The notes under the pieces were generated by a model that was not told the DNA's origin, ran no database searches, and worked only from the letters and a program-made list of their open reading frames with translations. Made by a program: the position numbers and the translations under genes. Of a DNA stretch of 39,161 nucleotides, positions 1-8,111 are shown one piece after another. This DNA comes from DASWOJ01 sp964242415 (GTDB lineage: Bacteria > Pseudomonadota > Alphaproteobacteria > Acetobacterales > Acetobacteraceae). Location: the NCBI GenBank assembly GCA_964242415.1, contig CAXTAT010000042.1:1-39161 (forward strand). The letters are read 5' to 3'. How positions within the stretch are numbered: position 1 is the stretch's first letter; the number at the start of each line of letters is the position of its first letter.

Positions 1-125
1 CAACGCCCGTGCCTACCCCAACGCCCGTGCCTACCCCGACCCCGGTGCCTACCCCAACGCCCGTGCCTACCCCAACCCCGGTGCCAACCCCAACGCCCGT
101 GCCTACCCCGACGCCTGCGCCCACT
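1..125 (+). repeat. 18-bp tandem repeat encoding a Pro-Thr linker
   Basis: About six to seven imperfect copies of an 18-bp unit of the type acgcccgtgcctacccca encode (TPVPTP)n. Copies differ mainly at wobble positions (accccg/acgccc). The repeat is in frame with the carbohydrate-binding protein and probably continues to the left of the window. Confidence 0.85.
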
Positions 126-1205
126 CCAACTCCGACGCCCTCCGTTCCCGCCACGATCACAATCGGCTCCGGGCCGGACACCTTGGCGCTGCAGGTGTCG
201 GAGGACGCCTGGCAGGGCAACGCGCAATTCACCGTCAGCATCGACGGCCAGCAGGTCGGCGGCACGCAGACGACGACGGCGATCCACGGGGCCGGGCAGA
301 CGCAAACCGTCGATGTCCTTGGCAGCTTCGGCGCTGGCAGCCACGTCACCACGGTCAACTTCCTCAACGACGGCTATGGCGGCAGCGCGGCCACGGACCG
401 CAACCTCTACGTCGCCAGCGCCACCATCGACGGCGCTGCCGTGTCGAACGCGAGCCTCAACCTATACAGCGGAGGGCCGCAGAGCTTCTCCTTCAACGGC
501 GCCGCGTCTGCCACCTCGGCAACCACCGCGACGGATACGCTCGACCTGCACGTGTCGGAGGACGCCTGGCAGGGCGATGCGCAGTACACCGTCCAGGTCG
601 ATGGCAACCAGGTCGGCGGCGTGCGCACCGCCACGGCCCTGCACGGCCAGGGCGCGACGCAGGACGTCTCCATCGGGGGGACGTGGGGCGCCGGGCCGCA
701 CACCGTTGGCATTTCGTTCATCAACGACGCCTATGGCGGGACGTCCACCACCGACCGCAACCTGTATGTCGATGCGCTCACGTATGACGGGAAGGCGGCC
801 AGCGGGGCGCCGGCGGCATTGATGTCGAACGGCACGACAAACTTCGGCGTGGCCGCGCCGGCGGCGACCACGCCGCTGACGCTGCACCTGGCGGAGGATG
901 CCTGGCAGGGGAATGCGCAGTACTCCGTGGCCATCGACGGCACGACCGTCGTCGCGGATGGCTCGGTGACGGCGCTGAACGGGTCTGGCCAGTCGCAGGC
1001 GGTCGCTCTGTCGGCAATGTTGTCGGCCGGCACGCACGATGTGGCGATCTCGTTCCTGAACGACGCCTATGGCGGGTCGTCGTCCACCGACCGCAACCTG
1101 TACGTGAAGGGCATCGACGTGAGCGGCACCCCAGCCGCCGGTGCCAGCGCCGCGCTGTACAGCAACGGGACCAGCCACTTCCAGATCGTGGTACCATCGT
1201 CCTGA
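3..1205 (+). CDS. Secreted multi-module carbohydrate-binding protein, 5'-truncated
   Basis: The frame is open from the window edge, so the N-terminus and any signal peptide or catalytic domain lie outside. The visible 400 residues begin with a Pro-Thr-Pro-Val linker of about 45 residues, typical of spacers in secreted glycoside hydrolases. Three copies of a module of about 105 residues follow. Each copy carries a SEDAWQG(N/D)AQ(F/Y) motif near its start, a V-x-DG strand, and a FLNDAYGG...TDRNLYV motif near its end (FINDAYGG in copy 2, FLNDGYGG in copy 1). These Asp/Asn-rich motifs match the Ca-dependent xylan-binding CBM60/CBM36-like fold, which binds polysaccharide outside the cell. The protein ends directly after module 3. 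The parent could be a glycoside hydrolase or a non-catalytic adhesin; that cannot be decided here. Confidence 0.85.
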   Translation, partial: TPVPTPTPVPTPTPVPTPTPVPTPTPVPTPTPVPTPTPAPTPTPTPSVPATITIGSGPDTLALQVSEDAWQGNAQFTVSIDGQQVGGTQTTTAIHGAGQTQTVDVLGSFGAGSHVTTVNFLNDGYGGSAATDRNLYVASATIDGAAVSNASLNLYSGGPQSFSFNGAASATSATTATDTLDLHVSEDAWQGDAQYTVQVDGNQVGGVRTATALHGQGATQDVSIGGTWGAGPHTVGISFINDAYGGTSTTDRNLYVDALTYDGKAASGAPAALMSNGTTNFGVAAPAATTPLTLHLAEDAWQGNAQYSVAIDGTTVVADGSVTALNGSGQSQAVALSAMLSAGTHDVAISFLNDAYGGSSSTDRNLYVKGIDVSGTPAAGASAALYSNGTSHFQIVVPSS

Positions 1206-1604
1206 CGGCGCCCGCCCTGGCTGGCTGGCCGGGGACGGCTGGCTTGCGCTGCAATCCCCTGCGATGACAGCGATCGTGCGGGCTGAAGTCCTGGTCAGGC
1301 TTTGCCCGCACGACGCTTTGCCGGGCCGCCCCGGCAGATGCGGCTCACCGCGGCGGCGCCCGGCGCCTGATCCGCCGGAAACGCCTTCGGCGCAAACAGC
1401 CAGTCGGAGGCACGCCGCCTGGAAGCACGGTTGCGGCCAGGTGGTCGCGCCTGCATCCTGCCAGCTTTTGTGCGTCCACGCGCATTGCCGCAGCCGTGAT
1501 GAACCCGCAGCAGATTAAGACCTGTCCCACATCCAGGAGCGCTAGCGAAGCCGACCGCGTCCATGGCATATCACGCGATGACTAATCTGGAGACGGTGCC
1601 GACA
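1206..1604. other. Intergenic stretch without a convincing gene
   Basis: These 399 bases separate the carbohydrate-binding protein from the first GT-C-like gene. Short open frames here on both strands are Arg/Pro/Ala-rich and resemble no family. Several GC-rich short palindromes (for example around 1345-1400) are present, but none has a following T-run, so I do not call a terminator. The promoter of the downstream gene should lie here, but no clear -35/-10 pair was found. Confidence 0.5.
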
Positions 1605-3377
1605 ATGTCCCCGATCATCGCGAAACAGGCATCGCCGCAGAACCGTACACTTCCGGCCAGACACGTATACCGCGCCGCCGGCTTTGCCGCCGTGGTGGGG
1701 TTGCTTGCCTGGTTCACCCTCCCGGTGTTTGGCGGGCAGTATAACGAGGGCTTTCAGACAATCACTGTCATGAACGCCGAAACAATCGTCGGGGGCCATG
1801 TCCACGGCGTCGATATACTCTATCCCCTCGTCAACAAGTTCTTTCTCAACAGCCGGTTCGGCCTCTCCGTGGTGCTGGCCGGGCTGCTGAAGCTCGGGTT
1901 CAGCGCGGTCAACGGGTTCCGCATCGTGCAGATGCTGTCGCTCATCGGGCTGGTCGCGGCCAATGCGGCGATCCTGGTTCGGCGCTACGGCGTGCATCCC
2001 ATTTACGCCTGCCTGCCCGCCCTGCTGTTCCCCGGCCTGTTCGAGACCGCCTGGTTCCCCAACGACAACCTGCTGTCTGCCGCCCTGTCGAGCACGGCGC
2101 TGCTGCTGTTCTGGACCCGCCCGACCTTGCTGGCCACGGCAGCGAGCGCGCTGCTGCTCGGGCTCGCCATCGCCTGCCGCACCGACGCCGTGCTGCTGGC
2201 GCCGGCGTTCCTGGTGCTGATGTGGTTCGAGCTGCCCACCTGGCCCCAGCGCATCAGCCGCGCCCTGGTGGCCGGCTTGATCGTGGCCGCGGTGCCATTG
2301 CTGGTCTATGCTGCATTCGGGCTGCACTTCCTCGACATCCTGTCGCTCACCCATCGCGCCGGGGTGGCCTGGGATCGGCACGATTCGGTGACCCACCTGC
2401 TGCACCCGGCGCTGAAGGGCTTCTCGATGCCGGGGCTGCTGCTGGCGGCGGTCGGGGCGGTCACCATCATCCAGCGCCGTCAATGGCGTGAGATCATGCT
2501 CTGCGTGGCGGTGCCGCTGGTCTATGCCGCCGCTTATGGACTGATGCTGACCGAGGTGCGCTACCTGGTGCCGCTGACGCCGTTCTTTGGCATCCTGCTG
2601 GTGATCGGCATGCGCGCCGTGCTGGCCGCGACCGGGCGTTGGGGGGCGGCCGGGCGGGCGGCGCTTGTCGTCACGGGCCTGCTGTGTTTCGTGCCGCCGG
2701 TGGCGCCCCCGTTGCACGCGCTGTGGTTCCTCACGACCGACAACGACATGACCCGGCCCTGGATGGGGCGCTTCTGGTCACCGGCGCTCGCGATGTGGTG
2801 GAACAACAGGTTGGAGCAGGGCTATGAGGTCGCTGCCGCCGCAGTCCCCGCCGCCGCCGCGCCGGGTGGGTTGGGCGTGATAGTGTCCACCCGATGGACG
2901 CCTGACCACGCCGTGGAACTGATCCTGCGCGAGGACGGCTTCACCGGCAGCCGCGCCACGGGGCCTGCCTCATGCCGCGAGATCGGCGAGGTGTTCACCC
3001 GTGGCAGCGAACGCGTGCTGCACCTCAGGCTGCACATCCCGCTGATCCCGAAGGAGCGGTCCTTGGTGACATGGGAGGCGCTGGGCGCGCCCTGCCTGCG
3101 CGACCTGGGCAAGACGGAGTCGGATCGGGTGCTGGTCATTGGCCAGACGCTGATATCGGACCCGCCGGTAGGGCTGTCGTTGCCAGGCGTCACGCCGATG
3201 CACATCCCGGCGCTCGACATCAATCCGTGGGCGCGGTTCATCGCCGCCAAGAGCTATTCCTACTTCGTCGCCACTGCCGAGATCGCAGACATACCCTGGC
3301 TGCTGAAAGTGCCGGAGACCGAAAAGGAGGAAGTCGGCGCGGAGTGGGCCGTCGATCACCGGGCGGTGCTGGATTAG
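1605..3377 (+). CDS. Polytopic membrane protein, GT-C-like glycosyltransferase (paralogue 1)
   Basis: A 590-residue protein with about 10-11 hydrophobic segments in its first 400 residues and a C-terminal soluble region of about 190 residues. It is a clear paralogue of the protein at 18696. Both share YNEGFQT in the first exposed loop, NDN-LLSAALSSTA, ACR(T/S)DA, EVRYL(V/L)PLTPFFGIL and, in the tail, (L/R)-HIP-IP-ER. An acidic residue in the first extracytoplasmic loop followed by many membrane segments is the architecture of GT-C transferases, which use polyprenyl-phosphate sugars; this assignment is by architecture only. Start chosen at 1605, with a GGAG 12 bases upstream and an N-terminus like the paralogue's. 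In-frame ATGs at 1563 (604 aa) and 1578 have no visible ribosome-binding site. The gene stands alone, facing the leftward cluster. Confidence 0.8.
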   Translation: MSPIIAKQASPQNRTLPARHVYRAAGFAAVVGLLAWFTLPVFGGQYNEGFQTITVMNAETIVGGHVHGVDILYPLVNKFFLNSRFGLSVVLAGLLKLGFSAVNGFRIVQMLSLIGLVAANAAILVRRYGVHPIYACLPALLFPGLFETAWFPNDNLLSAALSSTALLLFWTRPTLLATAASALLLGLAIACRTDAVLLAPAFLVLMWFELPTWPQRISRALVAGLIVAAVPLLVYAAFGLHFLDILSLTHRAGVAWDRHDSVTHLLHPALKGFSMPGLLLAAVGAVTIIQRRQWREIMLCVAVPLVYAAAYGLMLTEVRYLVPLTPFFGILLVIGMRAVLAATGRWGAAGRAALVVTGLLCFVPPVAPPLHALWFLTTDNDMTRPWMGRFWSPALAMWWNNRLEQGYEVAAAAVPAAAAPGGLGVIVSTRWTPDHAVELILREDGFTGSRATGPASCREIGEVFTRGSERVLHLRLHIPLIPKERSLVTWEALGAPCLRDLGKTESDRVLVIGQTLISDPPVGLSLPGVTPMHIPALDINPWARFIAAKSYSYFVATAEIADIPWLLKVPETEKEEVGAEWAVDHRAVLD

Positions 3378-3412
3378 CGGCAGTTGCCGGACGGCTTGAC
3401 TGATGCTGGCGT

Positions 3413-3449
3413 CGTCATTGCAAGCAGAGTTCGCGGCGCGACAATCCAG
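3413..3449 (+). repeat. Dispersed 37-bp intergenic repeat, copy A
   Basis: Begins CGTCATTGC and ends CAATCCAG. It aligns without gaps to copies at 7485-7521 (about 28 of 37 identical) and 36707-36743. Just downstream, gcaatgacg (3455-3463) is the exact inverse of its first nine bases, so the element can fold into a stem spanning 3413-3463. It lies between two convergent genes. Confidence 0.75.
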
Positions 3450-3515
3450 ATAGGGCAATGACGAACCAGGGGACGGTTAAACCGGTCAGAGCGAATGGCC
3501 GTCGGTATGTCGCCA

Positions 3516-3555
3516 GCCAGTACCCTTACGCTGCCGCCAGTACCCTTACGCCGCC
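3516..3555. repeat. 20-bp tandem duplication across the HAD gene's stop codon
   Basis: Two abutting 20-bp copies (3516-3535 and 3536-3555) beginning gccagtacccttacg differ at one base (t3532 versus c3552). The right copy contains the TAA stop (3546-3548) of the leftward HAD gene and the left copy repeats it beyond the stop. This looks like a recent slippage duplication of the gene end. Confidence 0.85.
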
Positions 3556-4142
3556 GTCAGCGCACCAGCCGCAGCAGCCAACGACGACGGTTCGGACCAG
3601 CGAAGCACCCCGCCGCCAAAGGCGCGCGCTGCTGCCATGCCGGTCTCGGAGTCCTCGATCACCAAGCACTCCTCCGGGAGCGCGGACAGCATCCGGGCGG
3701 CCAGCACATAGCCATCCGGCGCCGGCTTCGCCCGCTGCACATCGTCGCCGGTGACGATCACGTCGAACAGCCCCGCCAGGTCGAAATGCCGCATGATGCC
3801 CTCGACCGCCACGCCGGACGCGGTAGTGACCAGCCCGGTCGCCACCTGGCCATGCAGCAGGCGAATCAGGTCGATCAACGGCTGGTTCAGCCGCAACAGG
3901 TGGAAGTACCCGGGATACAGCGCCCGCTTGCGCCGGGCCACCTCCGCCGGCTGCACGTCCGGCCGCCCGGCGGTCAGCCCGGGCAGGAAATCCCGCCAGC
4001 TCCGCCCGTCGATGTCAGGCGCCATGCGATGTGGGTCGGCCTCGATGCCCCACTCGGCTAGGGCAGCGGCGTAGGCGGCGGCGTTGGCTTGGGCGCTGTG
4101 GACCAGGGTACCATCCAGGTCCGCCAGCAGGGCCTTCAGCAT
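3546..4142 (-). CDS. HAD-family hydrolase (subfamily IA phosphatase)
   Basis: A 198-residue protein with all four HAD motifs: DLDGTLVHS at the N-terminus (nucleophile Asp and general acid Asp), a TTASG Thr/Ser motif, the Lys in KPAPDGY, and the acidic pair in VIEDSETGM. Spacing fits subfamily IA, which includes phosphoglycolate phosphatase, beta-phosphoglucomutase and many sugar-phosphate phosphatases. It lies 97 bases downstream of the membrane/kinase fusion gene on the same strand. Its substrate could therefore be a sugar phosphate or nucleotide-pathway intermediate used by that operon, but this is inference. The 3' end lies in a 20-bp tandem duplication. No strong ribosome-binding site precedes the ATG. 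Confidence 0.88.
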   Translation of the reverse strand: MLKALLADLDGTLVHSAQANAAAYAAALAEWGIEADPHRMAPDIDGRSWRDFLPGLTAGRPDVQPAEVARRKRALYPGYFHLLRLNQPLIDLIRLLHGQVATGLVTTASGVAVEGIMRHFDLAGLFDVIVTGDDVQRAKPAPDGYVLAARMLSALPEECLVIEDSETGMAAARAFGGGVLRWSEPSSLAAAAGALTAA

Positions 4143-4239
4143 ATCTTGGCATCCATCCTATGAGCCACGGCACCGCCAGGCGTGGCAGTATGCCGCTGAC
4201 GGGGGTGAAAGGCCACGTTCACGCCGTCAAGAATTGCCG

Positions 4240-6222
4240 CTAGGCGTGCCCGGCAATCGCTGGCTGGGCCTGCTGAAGGGTATGGGGGGACGTCTCGTAA
4301 TCATCGAAGTACTGCTGCGTCAGCAGGCACAGGCAACCCAGGAACACCATGCCCGGCTGCGCGCCCTTGCGGAACTTATAGGGCGTCAGTCGGAAGTAGT
4401 GGACGATCTCATGCAGCCGGATTTCGCGCAGCCCGTCCTCGCCGAACCGGTCGCGCAGCCATGCGGTGGTGCGGTCATACAGCGTGGCATACTGCGCCGA
4501 CCGCGCATTGGGGAAGGCCAGCAGGTGGCCGTTGAATGAGCACGACAAATCGCGGTTGAGCGACTCGTAGCCTAAGTGCAGCGACTGCAGCAACTTGGCA
4601 TAGTCCAGCATCGGGCTTTCGAACACATTCCCAGAGTTCGGATCGATGAGGAACCAGCCAGCCGGGCGCTCGGGATCGGTGAGGATGTTCTCGATCGTGA
4701 GGTCGCCGTGGATCGTCGCCACCCCACGGTGGCGGATGCGGTCGGTGACGAAGCCAGGGGCGGCGAAGCGGTCCAGCACCGACAGGTCGATGGCGGCGCC
4801 GTTGACGTTGACATGCTGCTGCTCGAAGAACGCCGGGGCGGCGGCCTTGATGGCGCGCAGATTGCCGGTGACCTTGTCCGCCGCATACTTCCCGATGCAG
4901 GCGTCGTCGGCCACCCCGGCGGCAGTCTGCTGGTGGAAGCCGGACATCGTGCCCATCACGTCAGACAAGATGCGCCAGGACGACTCGATGTCGTAGGTAT
5001 GCACCACGTCGAATAGGTCGCGTGAGGTGCGGGAGTACTCCATGTCATAGAAGAACCGCCGGTCGGTGCGCGCCTGCTCCATGATGCGGACCGTAGGCAG
5101 GATATTGGAATGGCGCTGCAGCCAATTGCACTGCGCCTCCAGCTTATCGGCCGCACCGCCGGCGGCGTACTTGCGGATGCACAGTTGGTCGCGGAGCTGC
5201 ACCATGACGGTCAGCGCGTCGGAGCCGCCGCGCAGCATGCGCTGCACGACGATGTCACGGAGCGCGTTGCCCTCGAAGTCGGAAACCAGGTCGTCGGTGC
5301 CGTTGAATCGCCGGGCCAGGAAGTCGCTGTAGTGCTCGGCCTCGACGAACCGGGTCTTGGAGCGTGGCGAGGTGTCGATGAACAGCCGCGGGTTGTGCAT
5401 CCAGGACACTGCGCCCCAGACGCTGACGCCGAACTGCTGCTTGGCGCCGACGTAGGCCAGGAACAGCAGGAACGGCGCGAAGCTGTAGATCAGCAGCATG
5501 AACGCGGACTCGCCGCCATGTTGGATCAGCGGCACGATCATCGGCTGCAACGGCGTGCTGACCGTCGCGCGGAACACGTCCTGCAGGCTGAGGCCGATGG
5601 CCTGGGCCAGCACGGCAAAGGAGGCGCCGTACAGCATCCACATGACGATGCTCTGCAGCAGGATGCGCGGCCAGCGCGCCCGGCCCTCGCGAAACACCTC
5701 CAGCAGGGACCACAGCGTATCGAGCACCACAAGGCGGATGCCGGGGTTGAACACCGACGCCGCCAGCCAGGCGCCCCGGCGGAACCGCGCGGAGCGGCTG
5801 GTCGCCACCGCCACGGCGAAGATCACGGCCGCGGTGCCGAGCGTCAGCAGGGTTTCCGCCCCCACCGGCACGGCGCCGAACACGCCGGTTGCCAACAGCG
5901 CCATCGTGATGGCCCACACCGCCACCAGGTCCAGCGTACGCTCAACGATGATCGACGCCAGCACGAAGGCGGCGTCGGTGTCCAGGCGGCGGGCGTAATA
6001 GACGCCGCGGGCGATCTCACCCAGGCGCAGCGGGACGATAGCGTTGATCAGGTAGGCCAGGGACAGCGCCATGAAGCCCTCGCCGATCCGCGGCGGGCCG
6101 ATCTGCCGCATCAGCAGCGTCCAGCGCGCCAGCCGCACGATATGGCCGCCGAGCAGCAGAGCAATCGCCAGGCCGAACAGCAACAGCCCATTGAGAGGGG
6201 ATGTGCCCGAGAGGGGGTTCAT
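4240..6222 (-). CDS. Fusion: flippase-like (LPG-synthase TM/UPF0104) domain plus APH-like kinase domain
   Basis: A 660-residue protein of two unlike halves. Residues 1 to about 290 are hydrophobic, with around seven or eight membrane segments and the LPG_synthase_TM signature (LARWTLLMRQIG, YLINAIVPLRLGEIARG, IIVERTLDLVA). The C-terminal half (about 330-640) is a cytosolic protein-kinase/aminoglycoside-phosphotransferase fold. A candidate ATP Lys lies in CIRKYAAGG, the catalytic loop is HGDLTIENIL with the expected His, Asp and Asn, and the metal Asp is in FLIDPNSGN. It begins with an ATGA overlap with the nucleotidyltransferase; an in-frame ATG two codons earlier (6228) is possible. Inference: the kinase half phosphorylates a small sugar, alcohol or lipid-linked precursor, and the membrane half moves a lipid-linked product. 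Such a fusion is unusual. Confidence 0.85.
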   Translation of the reverse strand: MNPLSGTSPLNGLLLFGLAIALLLGGHIVRLARWTLLMRQIGPPRIGEGFMALSLAYLINAIVPLRLGEIARGVYYARRLDTDAAFVLASIIVERTLDLVAVWAITMALLATGVFGAVPVGAETLLTLGTAAVIFAVAVATSRSARFRRGAWLAASVFNPGIRLVVLDTLWSLLEVFREGRARWPRILLQSIVMWMLYGASFAVLAQAIGLSLQDVFRATVSTPLQPMIVPLIQHGGESAFMLLIYSFAPFLLFLAYVGAKQQFGVSVWGAVSWMHNPRLFIDTSPRSKTRFVEAEHYSDFLARRFNGTDDLVSDFEGNALRDIVVQRMLRGGSDALTVMVQLRDQLCIRKYAAGGAADKLEAQCNWLQRHSNILPTVRIMEQARTDRRFFYDMEYSRTSRDLFDVVHTYDIESSWRILSDVMGTMSGFHQQTAAGVADDACIGKYAADKVTGNLRAIKAAAPAFFEQQHVNVNGAAIDLSVLDRFAAPGFVTDRIRHRGVATIHGDLTIENILTDPERPAGWFLIDPNSGNVFESPMLDYAKLLQSLHLGYESLNRDLSCSFNGHLLAFPNARSAQYATLYDRTTAWLRDRFGEDGLREIRLHEIVHYFRLTPYKFRKGAQPGMVFLGCLCLLTQQYFDDYETSPHTLQQAQPAIAGHA

Positions 6223-6977
6223 CGGCATGTTTCCGTAAGGGGCCAGTCGTGGAAGGCGTCGAACTGGTCGGCGGCGGCGGCATACTCCTCCGGCGTGCCA
6301 AAGGAGATGTGACGGTCAAGCAGGGCGCCGCGCACCTTGTCGCCGGCGGCGACCATGGTGTTGTAGACGCCGCTCATGAACGGCTCATCGTAGGGGCAGG
6401 TTTCCAGGTAGCTGGCGGTGTGGCGCAGAAAGGTGTCGCGGTCCTTGAAGGCGTAGGCGCCGGCGATGGCCAGGTCGGAGATGACCTGCTTCTCCACCGT
6501 GCGCTCCAGCAGGCCCTCGGGGGAGTAGGCGGCGTAGGAGTAGGCCGGGTTCTGCGAGCGGAAGTGGCAGAGCAGGCCGCTGGCGCCGTCGCTCAACTGC
6601 GGGATCGCGGCGGCCAGGTTGCGGCTGTCGAACGCGTGGTCGCAGTCGTTGAAGATCACGGGGCCGGTGGTGGGCACGTCCACGCAGCCCTCCATGGCCG
6701 TCACCAGGGCGCCGGCGGTGGGCTCACGCAGCACCACCAGCGAGGCGTCGGGATAGCGGTCGCGGATTTGCCGGTCGATGCGGTGGCGGTCCACATGCTC
6801 GCGCAAGATGACGAAGGTCAGCGAGCGCAGTGGGATTTCGCGGCGGACGGACTCGACGGCCCACCAGAACAGCGGCTGCTGATACAGGCGCAGCATGGGT
6901 TTCGGCTTGTCGAAGCCGGCCTTGCTGAACCGGCTGCCATGCCCGGCCATCGGCATCACCAAGTGAACGCCGCTCAT
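6219..6977 (-). CDS. Sugar-phosphate nucleotidyltransferase
   Basis: A 252-residue NTP_transferase (GT-A-like Rossmann) enzyme. The N-terminal signature MPMAGHGSRF...KPKPML binds the nucleotide triphosphate, FNDCDHAFD supplies the metal-binding acidic pair, and VEKQVISDLAIAGAYAF matches the later sugar-binding region. It would transfer a nucleotidyl group to a sugar-1-phosphate or alcohol phosphate (RmlA, HddC or LicC-like chemistry). It is linked by ATGA overlaps to the upstream GtrA gene (6974-6977) and the downstream kinase fusion (6219-6222). A kinase next to a nucleotidyltransferase suggests a two-step activation route, kinase then nucleotidyl transfer. The exact substrate cannot be read from the sequence. 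The frame stays open upstream of the ATG, but that extension overlaps GtrA and is rejected. Confidence 0.9.
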   Translation of the reverse strand: MSGVHLVMPMAGHGSRFSKAGFDKPKPMLRLYQQPLFWWAVESVRREIPLRSLTFVILREHVDRHRIDRQIRDRYPDASLVVLREPTAGALVTAMEGCVDVPTTGPVIFNDCDHAFDSRNLAAAIPQLSDGASGLLCHFRSQNPAYSYAAYSPEGLLERTVEKQVISDLAIAGAYAFKDRDTFLRHTASYLETCPYDEPFMSGVYNTMVAAGDKVRGALLDRHISFGTPEEYAAAADQFDAFHDWPLTETCR

Positions 6978-7444
6978 CGCACGCCGCCCTGCACCGCGGC
7001 CGACGGCCGGCGGACGCCGATGAAGCGCTCCAACAGGAAGCGGACGACGGCGAAGTTGAGCGCCAGGGTCACCGGCGTCACCAGCACCTTGGCGGCCAGC
7101 CGCAGCGCCGCGGGCGGCACGGCCCAGCCCAGCCGCGCCACGCCGTCCGCCAGCCCGGCCGCGATCACGCCGAGCACGACGGAACTGGCCAGGATGACGG
7201 CGGCGTTGAACAGCAGCAGCGCACCGATCTTCTGCGCCATGGAACCCTCGTTGCGGCTGAACACGCCACGCGACGACGCCATGAACACGAACAGCGTGCC
7301 GCAACTGCCGCTGACTATGTTGGCGGCGACCACCGGCCACTTGCCAGGCCCGGACAGCAGCAGGAAGACCGTGGTGTCCAGCAGCCATCCGGTGCCGGAC
7401 AGCGCCACGAACAGCAAAGCCTGCCGCAGGGCGGGTGACTTCAT
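6974..7444 (-). CDS. GtrA-family membrane protein
   Basis: A 156-residue protein with four hydrophobic segments (about residues 8-30, 38-60, 72-100 and 120-145), the size and topology of GtrA proteins. These are proposed to flip or hold polyprenyl-phosphate-linked sugars for membrane glycosyltransferases. The motif FVALSGTGWLLDTTVFLLL near the start is typical. Its TGA overlaps the ATG of the nucleotidyltransferase. Its own ATG (7444) overlaps the TGA of a small upstream frame. Context suggests it moves the lipid-linked sugar made by this operon, possibly for the GT-C-like proteins at 1605 or 18696. Confidence 0.88.
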   Translation of the reverse strand: MKSPALRQALLFVALSGTGWLLDTTVFLLLSGPGKWPVVAANIVSGSCGTLFVFMASSRGVFSRNEGSMAQKIGALLLFNAAVILASSVVLGVIAAGLADGVARLGWAVPPAALRLAAKVLVTPVTLALNFAVVRFLLERFIGVRRPSAAVQGGVR

Positions 7445-7629
7445 GCGAGCCGCCCGCCGCTGGCCTGGCCGGTGATGGCGCGACCGTCATTGCGAACCGC
7501 CCTTGCGGTGCGGCAATCCAGGACGGCGAGGGCGGTCCCCGCCATCTGCAGCGCCGGGCCAAAACCGGCTTGCAACGACTGCGCTGGCATTGGAAGGAGC
7601 CGGTCGAGGGCAGCAGCGGCTGGCGTCAT
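7441..7629 (-). CDS. Possible small leader-like ORF coupled to GtrA
   Basis: A 62-codon frame whose TGA overlaps the GtrA ATG in the same ATGA arrangement used by the next two genes. An AGGATG ribosome-binding sequence sits a few bases before the chosen ATG. Against it, the C-terminal third is translated from a 37-bp dispersed intergenic repeat, and the product resembles no known family. It may be a chance frame, or a short translated leader that couples translation into GtrA. Confidence 0.25.
   Translation of the reverse strand: MTPAAAALDRLLPMPAQSLQAGFGPALQMAGTALAVLDCRTARAVRNDGRAITGQASGGRLA
7485..7521 (+). repeat. Dispersed 37-bp intergenic repeat, copy B
   Basis: Begins CGTCATTGCG and ends GCGGCAATCCAG. 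It aligns end to end with copies A (3413) and C (36707). It lies just upstream of the GtrA start, within the possible leader frame. Confidence 0.75.
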
Positions 7630-8111
7630 GAGTTGGGGCATCCTAAGCGGCAACCTCGGCGCGGGCGTACAGCGCCTTGCCGGCGATGACGCGCGGCTTA
7701 GCCGGGCTGGCATCGATTGTGGTGAAAGCAGCTTGAGCCATGTGGAAGGGGTTTCCGCAGCGTCACAGCATTGCTTAGAGTGGTTGCCCGGCCCAACGAT
7801 AGCACGGACCGCTGGGGCTGCATGATTTGTGAGGCGTTAGTCCGCATTGCCGCGTAGATTCGTACAGGCCTGCACAAATACTTGGCCGGATAGGTGCACT
7901 ACAGTCGCCTGCGCGGCGAGGGCTGCACCGTGTTGCTCCCAAACCTTGGCCTTGGTCCGCTTCGCAGCCAAAGCCCGAAGTAGGAAGAAAGTCTTGTACC
8001 CTAGCTGACCCCGTCTGTAAGCTGGCCCAAGCGCCGCCGTCGTTGCGGCCCGCACCCAGCCACGAAGCCCCCCCGTGGCCTCAGCCGGCGCCTAGTTGGA
8101 AGAAAGCGGGG
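7630..8111. other. Intergenic stretch without a convincing gene
   Basis: This 480-base stretch lies between the beta-barrel gene and the GtrA operon, both leftward. A 72-codon leftward frame at 7837-8055 has no ribosome-binding site and no recognisable motif. The region is slightly AT-richer around 7830-7900 and probably carries the operon promoter, but no confident -35/-10 pair was found. Confidence 0.45.

Noticed and set aside
1542..2717. Long leftward open frame (391 codons) opposite the first GT-C-like gene
   Set aside because: It is Gln/His/Arg-rich, has no family motif and mirrors a gene with clear membrane-protein composition. The paralogue at 18696 has a similar antisense frame (18459-19811, 450 codons), which follows from shared sequence and high GC, not from a real gene.
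5110..6312. Rightward open frame (400 codons) opposite the membrane/kinase fusion
   Set aside because: Low-complexity Gln/Arg/His composition typical of antisense frames in GC-rich DNA; the leftward frame has domain motifs and overlap coupling.
6978..7562. Upstream extension of the nucleotidyltransferase frame
   Set aside because: The extension overlaps GtrA on the same strand; the ATGA overlap at 6974-6977 and the start of the family signature fix the true start.
7837..8055. Leftward 72-codon frame in the gap before the beta-barrel gene
   Set aside because: No ribosome-binding site, no motif, and no coupling with neighbours.
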